From the NCBI RefSeq assembly GCF_001650635.1, contig NZ_LWQU01000104.1, positions 152,154 through 216,153 of the forward strand: a stretch of 64,000 bases of DNA. The letters are read 5' to 3'. Positions within the stretch are counted from its first letter, which is position 1. Each line of letters opens with the position of its first letter. The translations under genes were made by a program, and so were the position numbers. The notes under the pieces were generated by a model. It was not told the DNA's origin, ran no database searches, and saw nothing but the letters and a program-made list of their open reading frames with translations. This DNA is from Magnetospirillum moscoviense. GTDB lineage: Bacteria; Pseudomonadota; Alphaproteobacteria; Rhodospirillales; Magnetospirillaceae. Shown here in pieces: positions 1-8,451 of this stretch.

Positions 1-945
1 ATTGTTGGGGTGAGCGGCCAGGACGGCGGCTATTTGGCCCGCCATCTTCTGAGCCTCGGATACACCGTTGTCGGGACCACGCGCGGCGCGGCCGAAGGCC
101 TACCGGACAATCTGGTCCGCCTTGGCATTGGCTCGCGGGTCTCCATGGTTCGACTTGACCCGCATTCGACCGATCATGTCGTGGCGGTTCTCGACCGGCT
201 GTGCCCCGACGAATTGTACATGCTGTCGGGCCAATCTTCCGTGGGCCGCTCATTCGATGATCCGCTCGGCACGTTCCAAGACAATGCAGGTGCCTGTGTC
301 GCCGTTCTCGAAGCCTTGCGCCGCCATCCCAAGGTTCACGCCTTCTTCGCGGGATCTTCCGAATGCTTCGGGAACACCGATGTTCCGGCCGATTGCCGGA
401 CCCGGTTCGCCCCGCTCAGTCCCTATGGAACCAGTAAGTCCTTCGCCTTTTGGCAGGTGGCGACCTACAGGGCGGCGTACGGCCTGCACGTCTCGACCGG
501 GATCTTGTTCAGCCATGAATCCCCGCTTCGCCGCGCGGGGTTCGTGACGCCGCGAATCATTTCAGGGGCCGTGCGCATCGCCGCCGGTGTCGAGGAGCGG
601 CTGACGCTCGGTCCGCTCTATCCCGTAAGGGATTGGGGGTGGGCTCCGGAATTTGTCGAGGCGATGCATCTCATGGTGCGGGCCGAAACGCCTTCGGATC
701 AGATCATCGCCACCGGACGTAGCGTGTCGCTGGAATACTTCGTCGAGCGGGTTTTCGCCGCGGTCGGACTCGATTGGCGCGACCATGTGGACGTGCGCCC
801 CGAACGAGAACGGCACACCAATATCGCCCGCAGTCTGGCCGACGTGACGCAGACCCGTGATCGGCTGGGCTGGGTGGCTTCCATGGATGTCGATGCAGTG
901 GTGGACCGGCTGGTCGAATGTGAACGAAAGGGTGACACGGGATGA
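1..945 (+). CDS. NAD-dependent epimerase/dehydratase, GDP-mannose 4,6-dehydratase-like (5' end outside window)
   Basis: The reading frame is open to base 1, so the true start lies upstream; a GTG at position 10 falls inside the cofactor motif and is not a start. The visible N-terminus carries the Rossmann glycine motif GVSGQDGGYLA, very like GDP-mannose 4,6-dehydratases. The catalytic Tyr/Lys pair is in SPYGTSK, about residue 145. It should be a short-chain (SDR) enzyme acting on a nucleotide sugar in the cytoplasm, making a deoxy or epimerised sugar for a surface glycan. Its stop overlaps the next start (ATGA, 942-945), so it is co-translated with the glycosyltransferase-methyltransferase fusion. 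The family is clear; the exact substrate is not. Confidence 0.85.
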   Translation: MVGVSGQDGGYLARHLLSLGYTVVGTTRGAAEGLPDNLVRLGIGSRVSMVRLDPHSTDHVVAVLDRLCPDELYMLSGQSSVGRSFDDPLGTFQDNAGACVAVLEALRRHPKVHAFFAGSSECFGNTDVPADCRTRFAPLSPYGTSKSFAFWQVATYRAAYGLHVSTGILFSHESPLRRAGFVTPRIISGAVRIAAGVEERLTLGPLYPVRDWGWAPEFVEAMHLMVRAETPSDQIIATGRSVSLEYFVERVFAAVGLDWRDHVDVRPERERHTNIARSLADVTQTRDRLGWVASMDVDAVVDRLVECERKGDTG

Positions 946-2663
946 CCGACTCGCAGGACAAGACTGCTGGCCCGCAGAAGCGCCAGCGAACGCTGGTGTT
1001 CACCGCGACATACAATGAGCGCTCGAACATCGATATCCTGCTGCAGCGTATCTTCGCCGCCGGTCCGGAGTTCGACGTCTTGGTGGTGGACGACAATTCC
1101 ACCGATGGGACCGGGCGCCATCTGGAAGAGTTGGCAAAGGCCGATCCCCGCATACATGTGGTCCATCGCCCGGCCAAGCTTGGCCTGGGAACCGCGCACC
1201 AACTGGGCATGGTCTACGCGGTGCAATACAATTACGACCGTCTGGTCACTATGGATGCCGACCTGTCCCACGACCCGGCGTCGATTCCGGCCCTGCTCGA
1301 GCAGTTGGAGCAAGGGGCGGATCTGGTGATCGGTTCGCGCTATGCCCCGGGCGGTTCCAGCGATTACGAAGGCTATCGTCGGTTCATCAGTGTGTCCGCC
1401 AACACCTTGGCCAGGCTGCTACTGGGTATTCCACTTCACGAGTTCACCACTTCTTTCCGGGCATTCCGTGTCGATATGCTGCGCTCGCGCCGGTGCGCCA
1501 AGCTGAAGGCCGGGGGCTATTCATATTTCATGGAGACGGTCTACCGACTGCACCGGGCAGGCTTCCAGGTGGCCGAGGTGCCCATCCAATTCCGTGACCG
1601 CCATTCGGGTGTGTCGAAGATTCCGAAGTTCGAGGTCTTCCGCGGCATTGCCAAGCTGATGCATCTGGCCGGGTCTCGCATGATCGGTCGGCCCTCCGTT
1701 CCCGCCGTCAACATCGAATCCCGCTGTTCCGGGTGCGGATCGACCTACCTGATGCAGTATCACGCGCCATCGACCGATGGTGATGGCGGTGCCGAGGCCT
1801 ATCGCTGCTCAAGCATGGGGCATGCCAGCAAACCGCAGGTGGCGCTGTGTCTGCATTGCGGCCTGATGCAGGTCCCGCCCGAGGCGCAGCCCGCCAACCT
1901 GGACGATCTCTATGCGGACGTCGAGGACCCGTTGTACCTACAAAACGCCAAGGCGCGCGAGATCACCTTCGAGCGGCTGTTCGACCGCATCGAGCAACAT
2001 CTGGGCGCGAAGGGGCGGTTGCTGGAGGTTGGTGCCTATTGTGGCTTGTTTTTGGAGGTCGCGGCTCGCCGGGGCTGGTCGGTCGAGGGAATCGAGCCAT
2101 CCCGGTGGGCGTCGGGCATCGCCGTCCAGCGCACCGGGGCAAAGGTTCACCAGGGAACCGTGGAGACGGCGTGGGAGGCCTTGTCTCCTCCCTACGACGT
2201 GGTGGTCGCGTGGGACGTGCTCGAACATTTGCGGGAGCCCTATGCGTTCCTGGCCCAGGCCAACGGACTGCTGAAGGAAAACGGCATCTTGTGCTTTTCC
2301 ACGCTGGACGCGGCGGCGTTGTTTCCCCAGGTGATGGGGCGGCGCTGGCCCTGGTTGATGGACATGCATCTTTATTATTTCACGCGTCCGTTGCTGCGGC
2401 GCTGGCTGTTGCGGGCCGGTTTTGCCGAACTCTTCAACGCGGATTACCGCCACTACACCACCATCCAATATCTGTGGCACAAGATCGTGGCGCTTCTGCC
2501 GGGTCCGCTCGGCGCCGTCGTGCGACCGGTGGGGGCCGTTCTGCCGACCCGGTGGGCGGTGCCGATCAGCTTGGGCGACGTAGTGCTGTTCGGCGCCCGC
2601 AAGATCGATGCCCCGGCACCGGGGCCGCTGGCCGAAAGCATCTTGAAGGTCGAGGTCAATTGA
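942..2663 (+). CDS. Fusion of a GT2 (DPM1-like) glycosyltransferase and a SAM-dependent methyltransferase
   Basis: 573 aa with two enzymes in one chain. Residues about 14-240 are a family 2 glycosyltransferase resembling dolichol/polyprenol-phosphate mannose synthase: TATYNERSNI, VVDDNSTDGTG and the metal-binding MDADLSHDP are visible. Residues about 260-310 hold a CxxC...CxxC putative zinc ribbon (CSGC, CLHCG). Residues about 330-520 form a class I methyltransferase with the SAM loop LLEVGAYCG and WDVLEHL. In separate proteins such zinc ribbons precede sugar C-methyltransferases, so the C-terminal half may methylate the nucleotide or lipid-linked sugar. No membrane segment is obvious. It overlaps the upstream dehydratase by 4 nt. 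The domain calls are firm; joint action on one glycan is inferred. Confidence 0.85.
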   Translation: MTDSQDKTAGPQKRQRTLVFTATYNERSNIDILLQRIFAAGPEFDVLVVDDNSTDGTGRHLEELAKADPRIHVVHRPAKLGLGTAHQLGMVYAVQYNYDRLVTMDADLSHDPASIPALLEQLEQGADLVIGSRYAPGGSSDYEGYRRFISVSANTLARLLLGIPLHEFTTSFRAFRVDMLRSRRCAKLKAGGYSYFMETVYRLHRAGFQVAEVPIQFRDRHSGVSKIPKFEVFRGIAKLMHLAGSRMIGRPSVPAVNIESRCSGCGSTYLMQYHAPSTDGDGGAEAYRCSSMGHASKPQVALCLHCGLMQVPPEAQPANLDDLYADVEDPLYLQNAKAREITFERLFDRIEQHLGAKGRLLEVGAYCGLFLEVAARRGWSVEGIEPSRWASGIAVQRTGAKVHQGTVETAWEALSPPYDVVVAWDVLEHLREPYAFLAQANGLLKENGILCFSTLDAAALFPQVMGRRWPWLMDMHLYYFTRPLLRRWLLRAGFAELFNADYRHYTTIQYLWHKIVALLPGPLGAVVRPVGAVLPTRWAVPISLGDVVLFGARKIDAPAPGPLAESILKVEVN

Positions 2664-2689
2664 CAGGAGGGGGGGGTAAATACTATACA
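2660..2689 (+). promoter_or_regulatory. Candidate sigma-70 promoter with a G8 tract in the spacer
   Basis: A perfect -35 TTGACA (2660-2665) straddles the stop codon of the fusion gene. An 18-nt spacer leads to TATACA (2684-2689). The spacer includes eight consecutive G (2669-2676). It would drive the radical SAM and SGNH genes from a leader of about 70 nt. Slippage of the tract would alter the -35/-10 distance. Confidence 0.5.
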
Positions 2690-2764
2690 ATTTAAGTCAA
2701 GTATTTCCCTTTCGGGTGTAGGGGCATTCATGACGTCGCACCCCGAGACAAGGATGTGGAATCG

Positions 2765-4252
2765 ATGAAGATTTTGATGATCAATCCTCCGGATGAGAAC
2801 ACGGTTATCGAGAATCCGGATTCACACAGCGAGGACGGTACTTTTCTGGAGGCCGATGATTTCGGTGAGTTTCCGCCTCTCGGCATGCTCTATGTGCTGT
2901 CCTACCTGGAAAAGAACACCAGCGGACACGAGTTGCATTTCATCGATTGCATCGCCCAAGGTATCCGTCAGGCTGCCATCCCTAAACTGATCGAGGACAT
3001 TCGTCCCGATGTGGTCGGTATCACCAGCTTCACCATTTCACTGGTGGATTGCTGCAAGGTGGCCGAGACGGTCCGCCGAATAGTGCCCCACGCCCATATC
3101 TGCTTAGGTGGCCACCATCCCATCGCCTATCCGTTCGAGGCGGCCCAACTTCCGCAATTCGATTCCATCGTGGTCGGCGAGGGCGAGTACGCGTTCACCG
3201 CGCTGGTCAACGCGCTAGAGGCCGATGAGGACATCACCAAGATTCTTGGCGTCTACACCCGGGAATCCATCGCGGAGTGGCAGGATCAGCAGTTTCGCGA
3301 CAAGCGCTTCCTGGCGCGTGTTTCGGTGCCGCCGGCCTATGTCGAGGATGTCGATGCTCTTCCGCCGGTGAGCCGCAAATGGATTCGCCATTTACGCTAC
3401 CAGAGCATTCTGGGCGTTACTGCGGACATGGCGACCATCTTGTCGTCGCGCGGCTGTCCCTATCTGTGCACGTTCTGCGACGTCCCCTACAAGCGCTACC
3501 GGCAGCGTTCCCATGAAAAGGTGGTCGATGAAATCGAGGAATGCCTGGCCATGGGCTACAAGGAATTCCGCTTTTACGACGACCTGTTCAACATCACCCC
3601 GAAGAAAATCATTGAGTTCTGCGACGAGTTGGACCGGCGCGGGCTGAAGATCGAGTGGGAGTTCCGCGGACGGGTCAATACCGTCACCTACGACTCGCTG
3701 AAGCGGGCCAAGCAAAGCGGTCTGCGGATGATTTCCTTCGGCGTGGAGACCGGTTCCGACGAAGGCCTGAAGGCTCTCAAGAAGGGAACCAATACCGAGA
3801 AGGTCCGCAATGCCTTCCGCTGGTGCCGCGAGCTCGGAATCTTGACCGTGGCCGACTACATCATTGGTCTGCCGCACGAACGATCGCCGGCCGATGTCCG
3901 TGCCAACATCGACTTCCTGGTTGGTCTCGACCCCGATTATGCGCAGGTGTCGGTCCTCAAGCTGTACCCCAACACCGAGATGTACGATCAGGCGGTGGCC
4001 AAGGGTATCGTTGCCCCGGGGCGGTGGCAGGGATTCGCCCTCAACCCGCATCGGGGATTCGTCGTCGATCACTGGACCGAGTTCATGGACCTGGACACGC
4101 TGATCGGGTTGCAGAAATGGGCGTATCGGCGCTTTTATCTGCGCCCCAGGTATATCGTGCGGAGCGCCTTCAATACGCGTTCGTTCTACGAATTCTACTC
4201 GAAGGCCAAAGGGGCGATGAAGATATTGAAGGCCAATCGACGGGTGGCGTGA
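2765..4252 (+). CDS. B12-binding-domain radical SAM protein
   Basis: 495 aa from the ATG at 2765; a GTG at 2756 is in frame, but MKILMINPP is the usual beginning of this family. The N-terminal ~150 residues look like a cobalamin-binding Rossmann domain (GITSF, LGGHHP, VVGEGE). The radical SAM cluster-binding motif CX3CX2C is Cys231, Cys235 and Cys238 (RGCPYLCTFC). The C-terminal part has the usual GVETGSDEGL and DYIIGLPHE strands of the TIM barrel. Such enzymes perform methylation, ring or thioether chemistry on unactivated carbons; the substrate cannot be read here. The setting in a glycan locus suggests a sugar or lipid carrier. The stop overlaps the GTG of the next gene (GTGA). Confidence 0.85.
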   Translation: MKILMINPPDENTVIENPDSHSEDGTFLEADDFGEFPPLGMLYVLSYLEKNTSGHELHFIDCIAQGIRQAAIPKLIEDIRPDVVGITSFTISLVDCCKVAETVRRIVPHAHICLGGHHPIAYPFEAAQLPQFDSIVVGEGEYAFTALVNALEADEDITKILGVYTRESIAEWQDQQFRDKRFLARVSVPPAYVEDVDALPPVSRKWIRHLRYQSILGVTADMATILSSRGCPYLCTFCDVPYKRYRQRSHEKVVDEIEECLAMGYKEFRFYDDLFNITPKKIIEFCDELDRRGLKIEWEFRGRVNTVTYDSLKRAKQSGLRMISFGVETGSDEGLKALKKGTNTEKVRNAFRWCRELGILTVADYIIGLPHERSPADVRANIDFLVGLDPDYAQVSVLKLYPNTEMYDQAVAKGIVAPGRWQGFALNPHRGFVVDHWTEFMDLDTLIGLQKWAYRRFYLRPRYIVRSAFNTRSFYEFYSKAKGAMKILKANRRVA

Positions 4253-5436
4253 GAACAGTGGGGGAATCGCGCAACCGTCCGGCGGTGGTCACGGCGGCAA
4301 TTGTTGTGATCGCGGTCGTCACTCTGGGCCTGGCCGAGGGTATGGCCAGGCTTGTATCGGCCTTGGAGCGGAGCGAGATTCCAGCCGTTGCGCGCCTGGT
4401 CAACGCGCGGCTTCAGCTCAACCCCTACCAGGAACCCTCGGATCGCTACCCGAGGCACTGGCGGCTGCGGACCGGATGGTACGCAGACTCGCGTGATCTG
4501 GCGGCGATAAAGCGCGCCAGCGGCCGCGAGGAAGGGGCGCGCTTCCTGGAGCAGGCGTCGTCGATCGGCTTCGGTCTGCCGTTGGTTGTCAATTCGGACG
4601 GCTTCAAGGGGCCCGACCTGCTGGCTGAAAGAACCATGCCCCGGCTGCTGGCGGTTGGAGATTCGGTGACCTTCGGGGTCGCGGGCTGGGATTATGTGCG
4701 GGCGATGGAAGCCAGCCTCGCCCTCGAGGGCTTGCGCATGGAAGGGGTCAATGCCGGTGTCGAGGGCTATTCCACCCTCAACGCGCTGCATGAACGTCCG
4801 CGCCTTGTCGCCATTCGCGCTGATGTCTGCCTGCTGATGATCGGCTGGAACGATCTGTTCGCCGAGGACGGACGTTACGGCACGCTGGGGGGGCATTTCC
4901 ATTTTGCTGGCATGATCCGCCGAGTATCCCGGTTTCTTGCCGACAGTGACCGCTCCGCCGCCGACAAGGCTCTGCGCGACCGGCCCAAGCGCCCGGTGGT
5001 CGATGATGCCGATGTGCGCCGATATCAAGGCTATCGTCCGGCTTTCGTGGATGATCTCGAACGTCTGGGGGTGACTTTGGAACAGGGCGGTTGCCGGATC
5101 GCCATCTCCACTTTGGCCGGCCTGTACACCGACAACGAGCCGCCTTCGGCCAAGGCGCTGGCTATTGGCCACCTGCCCGCCTTCACCGACAACCCCTATG
5201 TACTGGCGGCCATGACCGCCGGGACCAACAACGCGCTACGCGGGCTGGCCGCCCGTCACGGATGGCATCTTGTCGATATCGCGGCCTGGGCGGATCGAAC
5301 TGCACACCCCCGTGCCGATTGGTTTTCGGACGGTGTCCACCTGTGGGCCTGGGCGCTGGCTCGCCTTGGGGACGAACTCGCCAGGGAACTTCGCTCGGAT
5401 CTGTTCAGCCCGGGACTTGCGCCCCCCGGTCAATAA
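4249..5436 (+). CDS. Membrane-anchored SGNH/GDSL hydrolase family protein
   Basis: 395 aa if started at the GTG overlapping the previous stop. A hydrophobic segment near residues 11-33 gives an N-terminal anchor or uncleaved signal, so the catalytic part should face the periplasm. SGNH blocks are visible: block [10 protein letters not shown] (Ser), an Asn in IGWNDLF, and the C-terminal DGVHLWAWA with the Asp/His pair. Family members are esterases or O-acetyl/acyl transferases; in a polysaccharide cluster, deacylation or acylation of the glycan is plausible. Coupled translation with the radical SAM gene suggests one pathway. It converges on purH with a 57-nt gap. Confidence 0.75.
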   Translation: MRTVGESRNRPAVVTAAIVVIAVVTLGLAEGMARLVSALERSEIPAVARLVNARLQLNPYQEPSDRYPRHWRLRTGWYADSRDLAAIKRASGREEGARFLEQASSIGFGLPLVVNSDGFKGPDLLAERTMPRLLAVGDSVTFGVAGWDYVRAMEASLALEGLRMEGVNAGVEGYSTLNALHERPRLVAIRADVCLLMIGWNDLFAEDGRYGTLGGHFHFAGMIRRVSRFLADSDRSAADKALRDRPKRPVVDDADVRRYQGYRPAFVDDLERLGVTLEQGGCRIAISTLAGLYTDNEPPSAKALAIGHLPAFTDNPYVLAAMTAGTNNALRGLAARHGWHLVDIAAWADRTAHPRADWFSDGVHLWAWALARLGDELARELRSDLFSPGLAPPGQ

Positions 5437-5493
5437 CATGGCCCGGTGGGTCACATCCATGTCATCGACAGGGCTTTCCTGGCAGGTCCGGTC

Positions 5494-7077
5494 TCAGTGC
5501 CGGAAGTGCCGCATCCCGGTGAATACCATCGCCAGGCCCTTCTCGTCGGCCGCGGCGATCACCTCGGCGTCGCGCATCGAGCCACCGGGTTGGATGATCG
5601 CCGTGGCGCCCGCGGCGGCCGCCGCCAGCAGGCCGTCGGCGAACGGGAAGAAGGCGTCCGACGCCACCACCGAACCGATGGTGCCGGGGGGCTGGGCCTG
5701 ACCGGCGGCGGTCGCCGCTTCCTGGCTCTTCCAGGCGGCGATGCGGCTGGAATCGACCCGGCTCATCTGGCCGGCGCCGATGCCCACGGTGCAGCCGTCC
5801 TTGACATAGATGATGGCGTTGGACTTGACGTGCTTGCAGACGCGGAAGGCGAACAAAAGGTCTTTCACTTCCTGCTCGGTCGGCGCCCGCTTGGTCACCA
5901 CCTTCAATTCGTCCAGCGACACGCGACCGTTATCCTTGTTCTGGAACAGATAGCCGCCCGACACCGCGCGCAGCGTCATGCCGGCGCTGGTGGGATCGGG
6001 CATCCCCCCGGTGACCAGCAGGCGCAGGTTCTTCTTGGAGGCGAAGGCGGCCACCGCGGCCTCGTCGGCCTCGGGGGCGATGACGACTTCGGTGAACAGC
6101 TTGCAGATCTCTTCGGCGGTGGCGCCGTCCAGCTTGCGGTTGATGGCGATGATGCCGCCGAAGGCCGAGACCGGGTCGCAGGCCAAGGCCGCCTTGTAGG
6201 CCGACACGATGTCGGGGCCGGAAGCGACGCCGCACGGATTGGCGTGCTTGATGATGGCGACGGTGGGGGCCTCGAACTCGGCGGCCAGCTCGAAGGCGGC
6301 GTCGGTGTCGTTCAGGTTGTTGTAGCTGAGCTCCTTGCCCTGCAACTGGCGGGCGGTGGCGATGCCTGGGCGCTGGTCGCCGGTGACGTAGAAGGCGGCC
6401 TGCTGGTGCGGGTTCTCGCCATAGCGCAGCGACTGCTTCAACTGTCCGGCCACCACGACGCGGCGCGGGAAGGTGTCCCCCAGCTCACGCGCGAACCACT
6501 GGCTGATGGCGGCGTCATAGGCGCCGGTGCGGGCGTAGGCGGTGGCGGCCAGGTGCTTGCGCAGGCCCAAGGTGGTGGCGCCGGCATGGGCGGTCATCTC
6601 CTCCATCACCCGCTGGTAATCCTCGACATCGACGACCACCGCCACCGAATCGTGGTTCTTCGAGGCGGCGCGGATCATCGCCGGCCCGCCGATATCGATG
6701 TTCTCGATGGTGGTGTCGTAATCGGCGCCCTTGGCGACGGTCGCCTCGAACGGATAGAGGTTGACCACCAAAAGGTCGATGGGATTGATGCCGTGCTCGG
6801 CCATCGCCGCCTCATGTTCCGCATTGCCGCGAATGCCCAACAGGCCGCCATGCACCTTGGGGTGCAGGGTCTTGACCCGGCCGTCCAGCATTTCCGGGAA
6901 GCCGGTATAGTCGGCGACTTCCACCACCGTCAGGCCGGCATCGCGGAGCGCCTTGCAGGTGCCCCCGGTCGACAGGATCTCGACATCGCGTTCGGCCAGG
7001 AAGCGGGCGAACTCGACCAGGCCGGTCTTGTCGGAGACCGAGAACAAGGCGCGGCGGATCGGGCGAAGATCGGACAT
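5494..7077 (-). CDS. purH: Bifunctional AICAR transformylase / IMP cyclohydrolase
   Basis: 527 aa, the usual length. The N-terminal IMP cyclohydrolase (MGS-like) domain shows [15 protein letters not shown] and ILSTGGT; the C-terminal AICAR formyltransferase domain shows [20 protein letters not shown] and the terminal DAFFPF and PGGS motifs. It catalyses the last two steps of de novo purine synthesis in the cytoplasm. It stands alone on the reverse strand between two polysaccharide gene groups. About 145 nt separate its start from the divergent glycosyltransferase gene, enough for two promoters. Identity is certain. Confidence 0.98.
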   Translation of the reverse strand: MSDLRPIRRALFSVSDKTGLVEFARFLAERDVEILSTGGTCKALRDAGLTVVEVADYTGFPEMLDGRVKTLHPKVHGGLLGIRGNAEHEAAMAEHGINPIDLLVVNLYPFEATVAKGADYDTTIENIDIGGPAMIRAASKNHDSVAVVVDVEDYQRVMEEMTAHAGATTLGLRKHLAATAYARTGAYDAAISQWFARELGDTFPRRVVVAGQLKQSLRYGENPHQQAAFYVTGDQRPGIATARQLQGKELSYNNLNDTDAAFELAAEFEAPTVAIIKHANPCGVASGPDIVSAYKAALACDPVSAFGGIIAINRKLDGATAEEICKLFTEVVIAPEADEAAVAAFASKKNLRLLVTGGMPDPTSAGMTLRAVSGGYLFQNKDNGRVSLDELKVVTKRAPTEQEVKDLLFAFRVCKHVKSNAIIYVKDGCTVGIGAGQMSRVDSSRIAAWKSQEAATAAGQAQPPGTIGSVVASDAFFPFADGLLAAAAAGATAIIQPGGSMRDAEVIAAADEKGLAMVFTGMRHFRH

Positions 7078-7222
7078 GAAAAGGCCTCCGGCAGGCGGTC
7101 AGGAATGAGAATGGCCGGGGTATAGCACAGCTGTCGTTCCGGGTAAGGCAAAAAGTGTTCTGGGCCATTGACTTGCCGGGGCGGATCGGGCCACGCTCGG
7201 GGCCATTTTTTCGAGGATCGCC

Positions 7223-8449
7223 ATGAAATGCGTGGTGTCCCTGGTCCCGCTGGCGATGGAACGGGACACCAGGACGATCAAGATCGCCGCTTCGTTCGCG
7301 CGGCTGGGTTGGCGCTCGGTGGTGGCCGAGGCCCAGCCCAGCCGCCGACGCGACCATGGGCCGGTCGAACTGCTGGGCCTGACCTTCAGCCGCGCTTCGG
7401 CGGCACCGCCGGCCGACCGCCGCCCGGCCGCCGGCCGGGTTTCGCCCTGGCGGCAATGGCTGGGCGAGCGGGCGCACTTCCTGGCCTTCGTGGTGCGCTA
7501 TTTCGTGGTGCTGCCGCTGGTGGCGTTGTGGCGGGTGCCCCGGGCCGATCTTTATTACCTGCACGAATACCGATTGTTTCCCACCGTGTGGCTGTTGCGG
7601 CGCCTGCGTCGCCCGGTGCCGTTCATCTATGATGCCCACGACGTCTATCCCGAGGTCTGGGAATCCGGGCAATTAAGTCCGTTTTGGCGCGCGCGTTTCG
7701 TGCCGTTCCTGCTGGCGATGGAACGCGCCTGCGCCCGCGAGGCGGCGGCGGTGGTCACCGTCGGGGCCGGCGTCGCCCAGGCCATTGGCCGCTGGCTGTC
7801 GGTAAGCCCGGTGGTGTTGCGCAATTGCCATGACGATCGCCTGCGCCAGTCGCCGGCCACGACCTTGCGTCAGCAGCTCGGCCTGGGGCCGGAAGCGCTG
7901 CTGGTGGCGGTGATCGGGCATCGCAAGCCGGGACAGGCGCTGGAACCGCTGGCCGCCGCGCTGGCCGCGCTGCCGGCCCATCTGCACGTCGCCTTCGTCG
8001 GCTCGTTCTACGAGGCCGAGGTCGCCGCCTTGGCGGAGCGCTACGGTTTGACCGGCCGATTGCACACTCCCGGCCCGATGGCGTCGGAGCGGATGGTGGG
8101 TTTCGTCGCCGATGCCGACGCCTCGGCGCTGCTGTATTGGGGACATTCCTCGAACACCCGCTACATTCTGCCCAACGGCTTCTTCCAAGCGGTGGCGGCC
8201 GGGTTGCCGCTGCTCTATCCCGATTTGCCCGAGTTGACCGGAACCATCGGTTGCCGCAAGGTCGGCTGGTGCATCGATCCGCGTGACCGGGACTCGCTGG
8301 AGAAGGCCCTGGGCGAACTGGTCGAATCGGACCAGGCCTTGCGCCAGTCGTTGCGCGCCGAGGTGGCGGCGTTGGCGGCGACACTGACCTGGGAAGGCGA
8401 GGAGCAGGTTTTGTCGTCCCTGGTGCGGAATGTTGTGAAGGAAGGTTAG
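7223..8449 (+). CDS. GT4-type glycosyltransferase
   Basis: 408 aa. The N-terminal half has the GT-B opening seen in family 4 enzymes (short strand, then RTIKIAASFARLGWRSVV) and a conserved DAHDVYPEVWESGQL region. The C-terminal half contains GPMASERMVGFVADADASAL and the later NGFFQAVAAGLPLLYP, matching the donor-nucleotide site with its E/Q position. It should transfer a sugar from a nucleotide donor to a surface glycan at the inner membrane. It is followed after 2 nt by the two-domain oxidoreductase, so the two form an operon. Sugar specificity cannot be told. Confidence 0.8.
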   Translation: MKCVVSLVPLAMERDTRTIKIAASFARLGWRSVVAEAQPSRRRDHGPVELLGLTFSRASAAPPADRRPAAGRVSPWRQWLGERAHFLAFVVRYFVVLPLVALWRVPRADLYYLHEYRLFPTVWLLRRLRRPVPFIYDAHDVYPEVWESGQLSPFWRARFVPFLLAMERACAREAAAVVTVGAGVAQAIGRWLSVSPVVLRNCHDDRLRQSPATTLRQQLGLGPEALLVAVIGHRKPGQALEPLAAALAALPAHLHVAFVGSFYEAEVAALAERYGLTGRLHTPGPMASERMVGFVADADASALLYWGHSSNTRYILPNGFFQAVAAGLPLLYPDLPELTGTIGCRKVGWCIDPRDRDSLEKALGELVESDQALRQSLRAEVAALAATLTWEGEEQVLSSLVRNVVKEG

Positions 8450-8451
8450 GG

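Noticed and set aside
5446..7125. 559-codon open frame opposite purH
   Set aside because: Gly/His/Gln-rich translation typical of the complement of a G+C-rich gene; purH on the other strand has full motif support.
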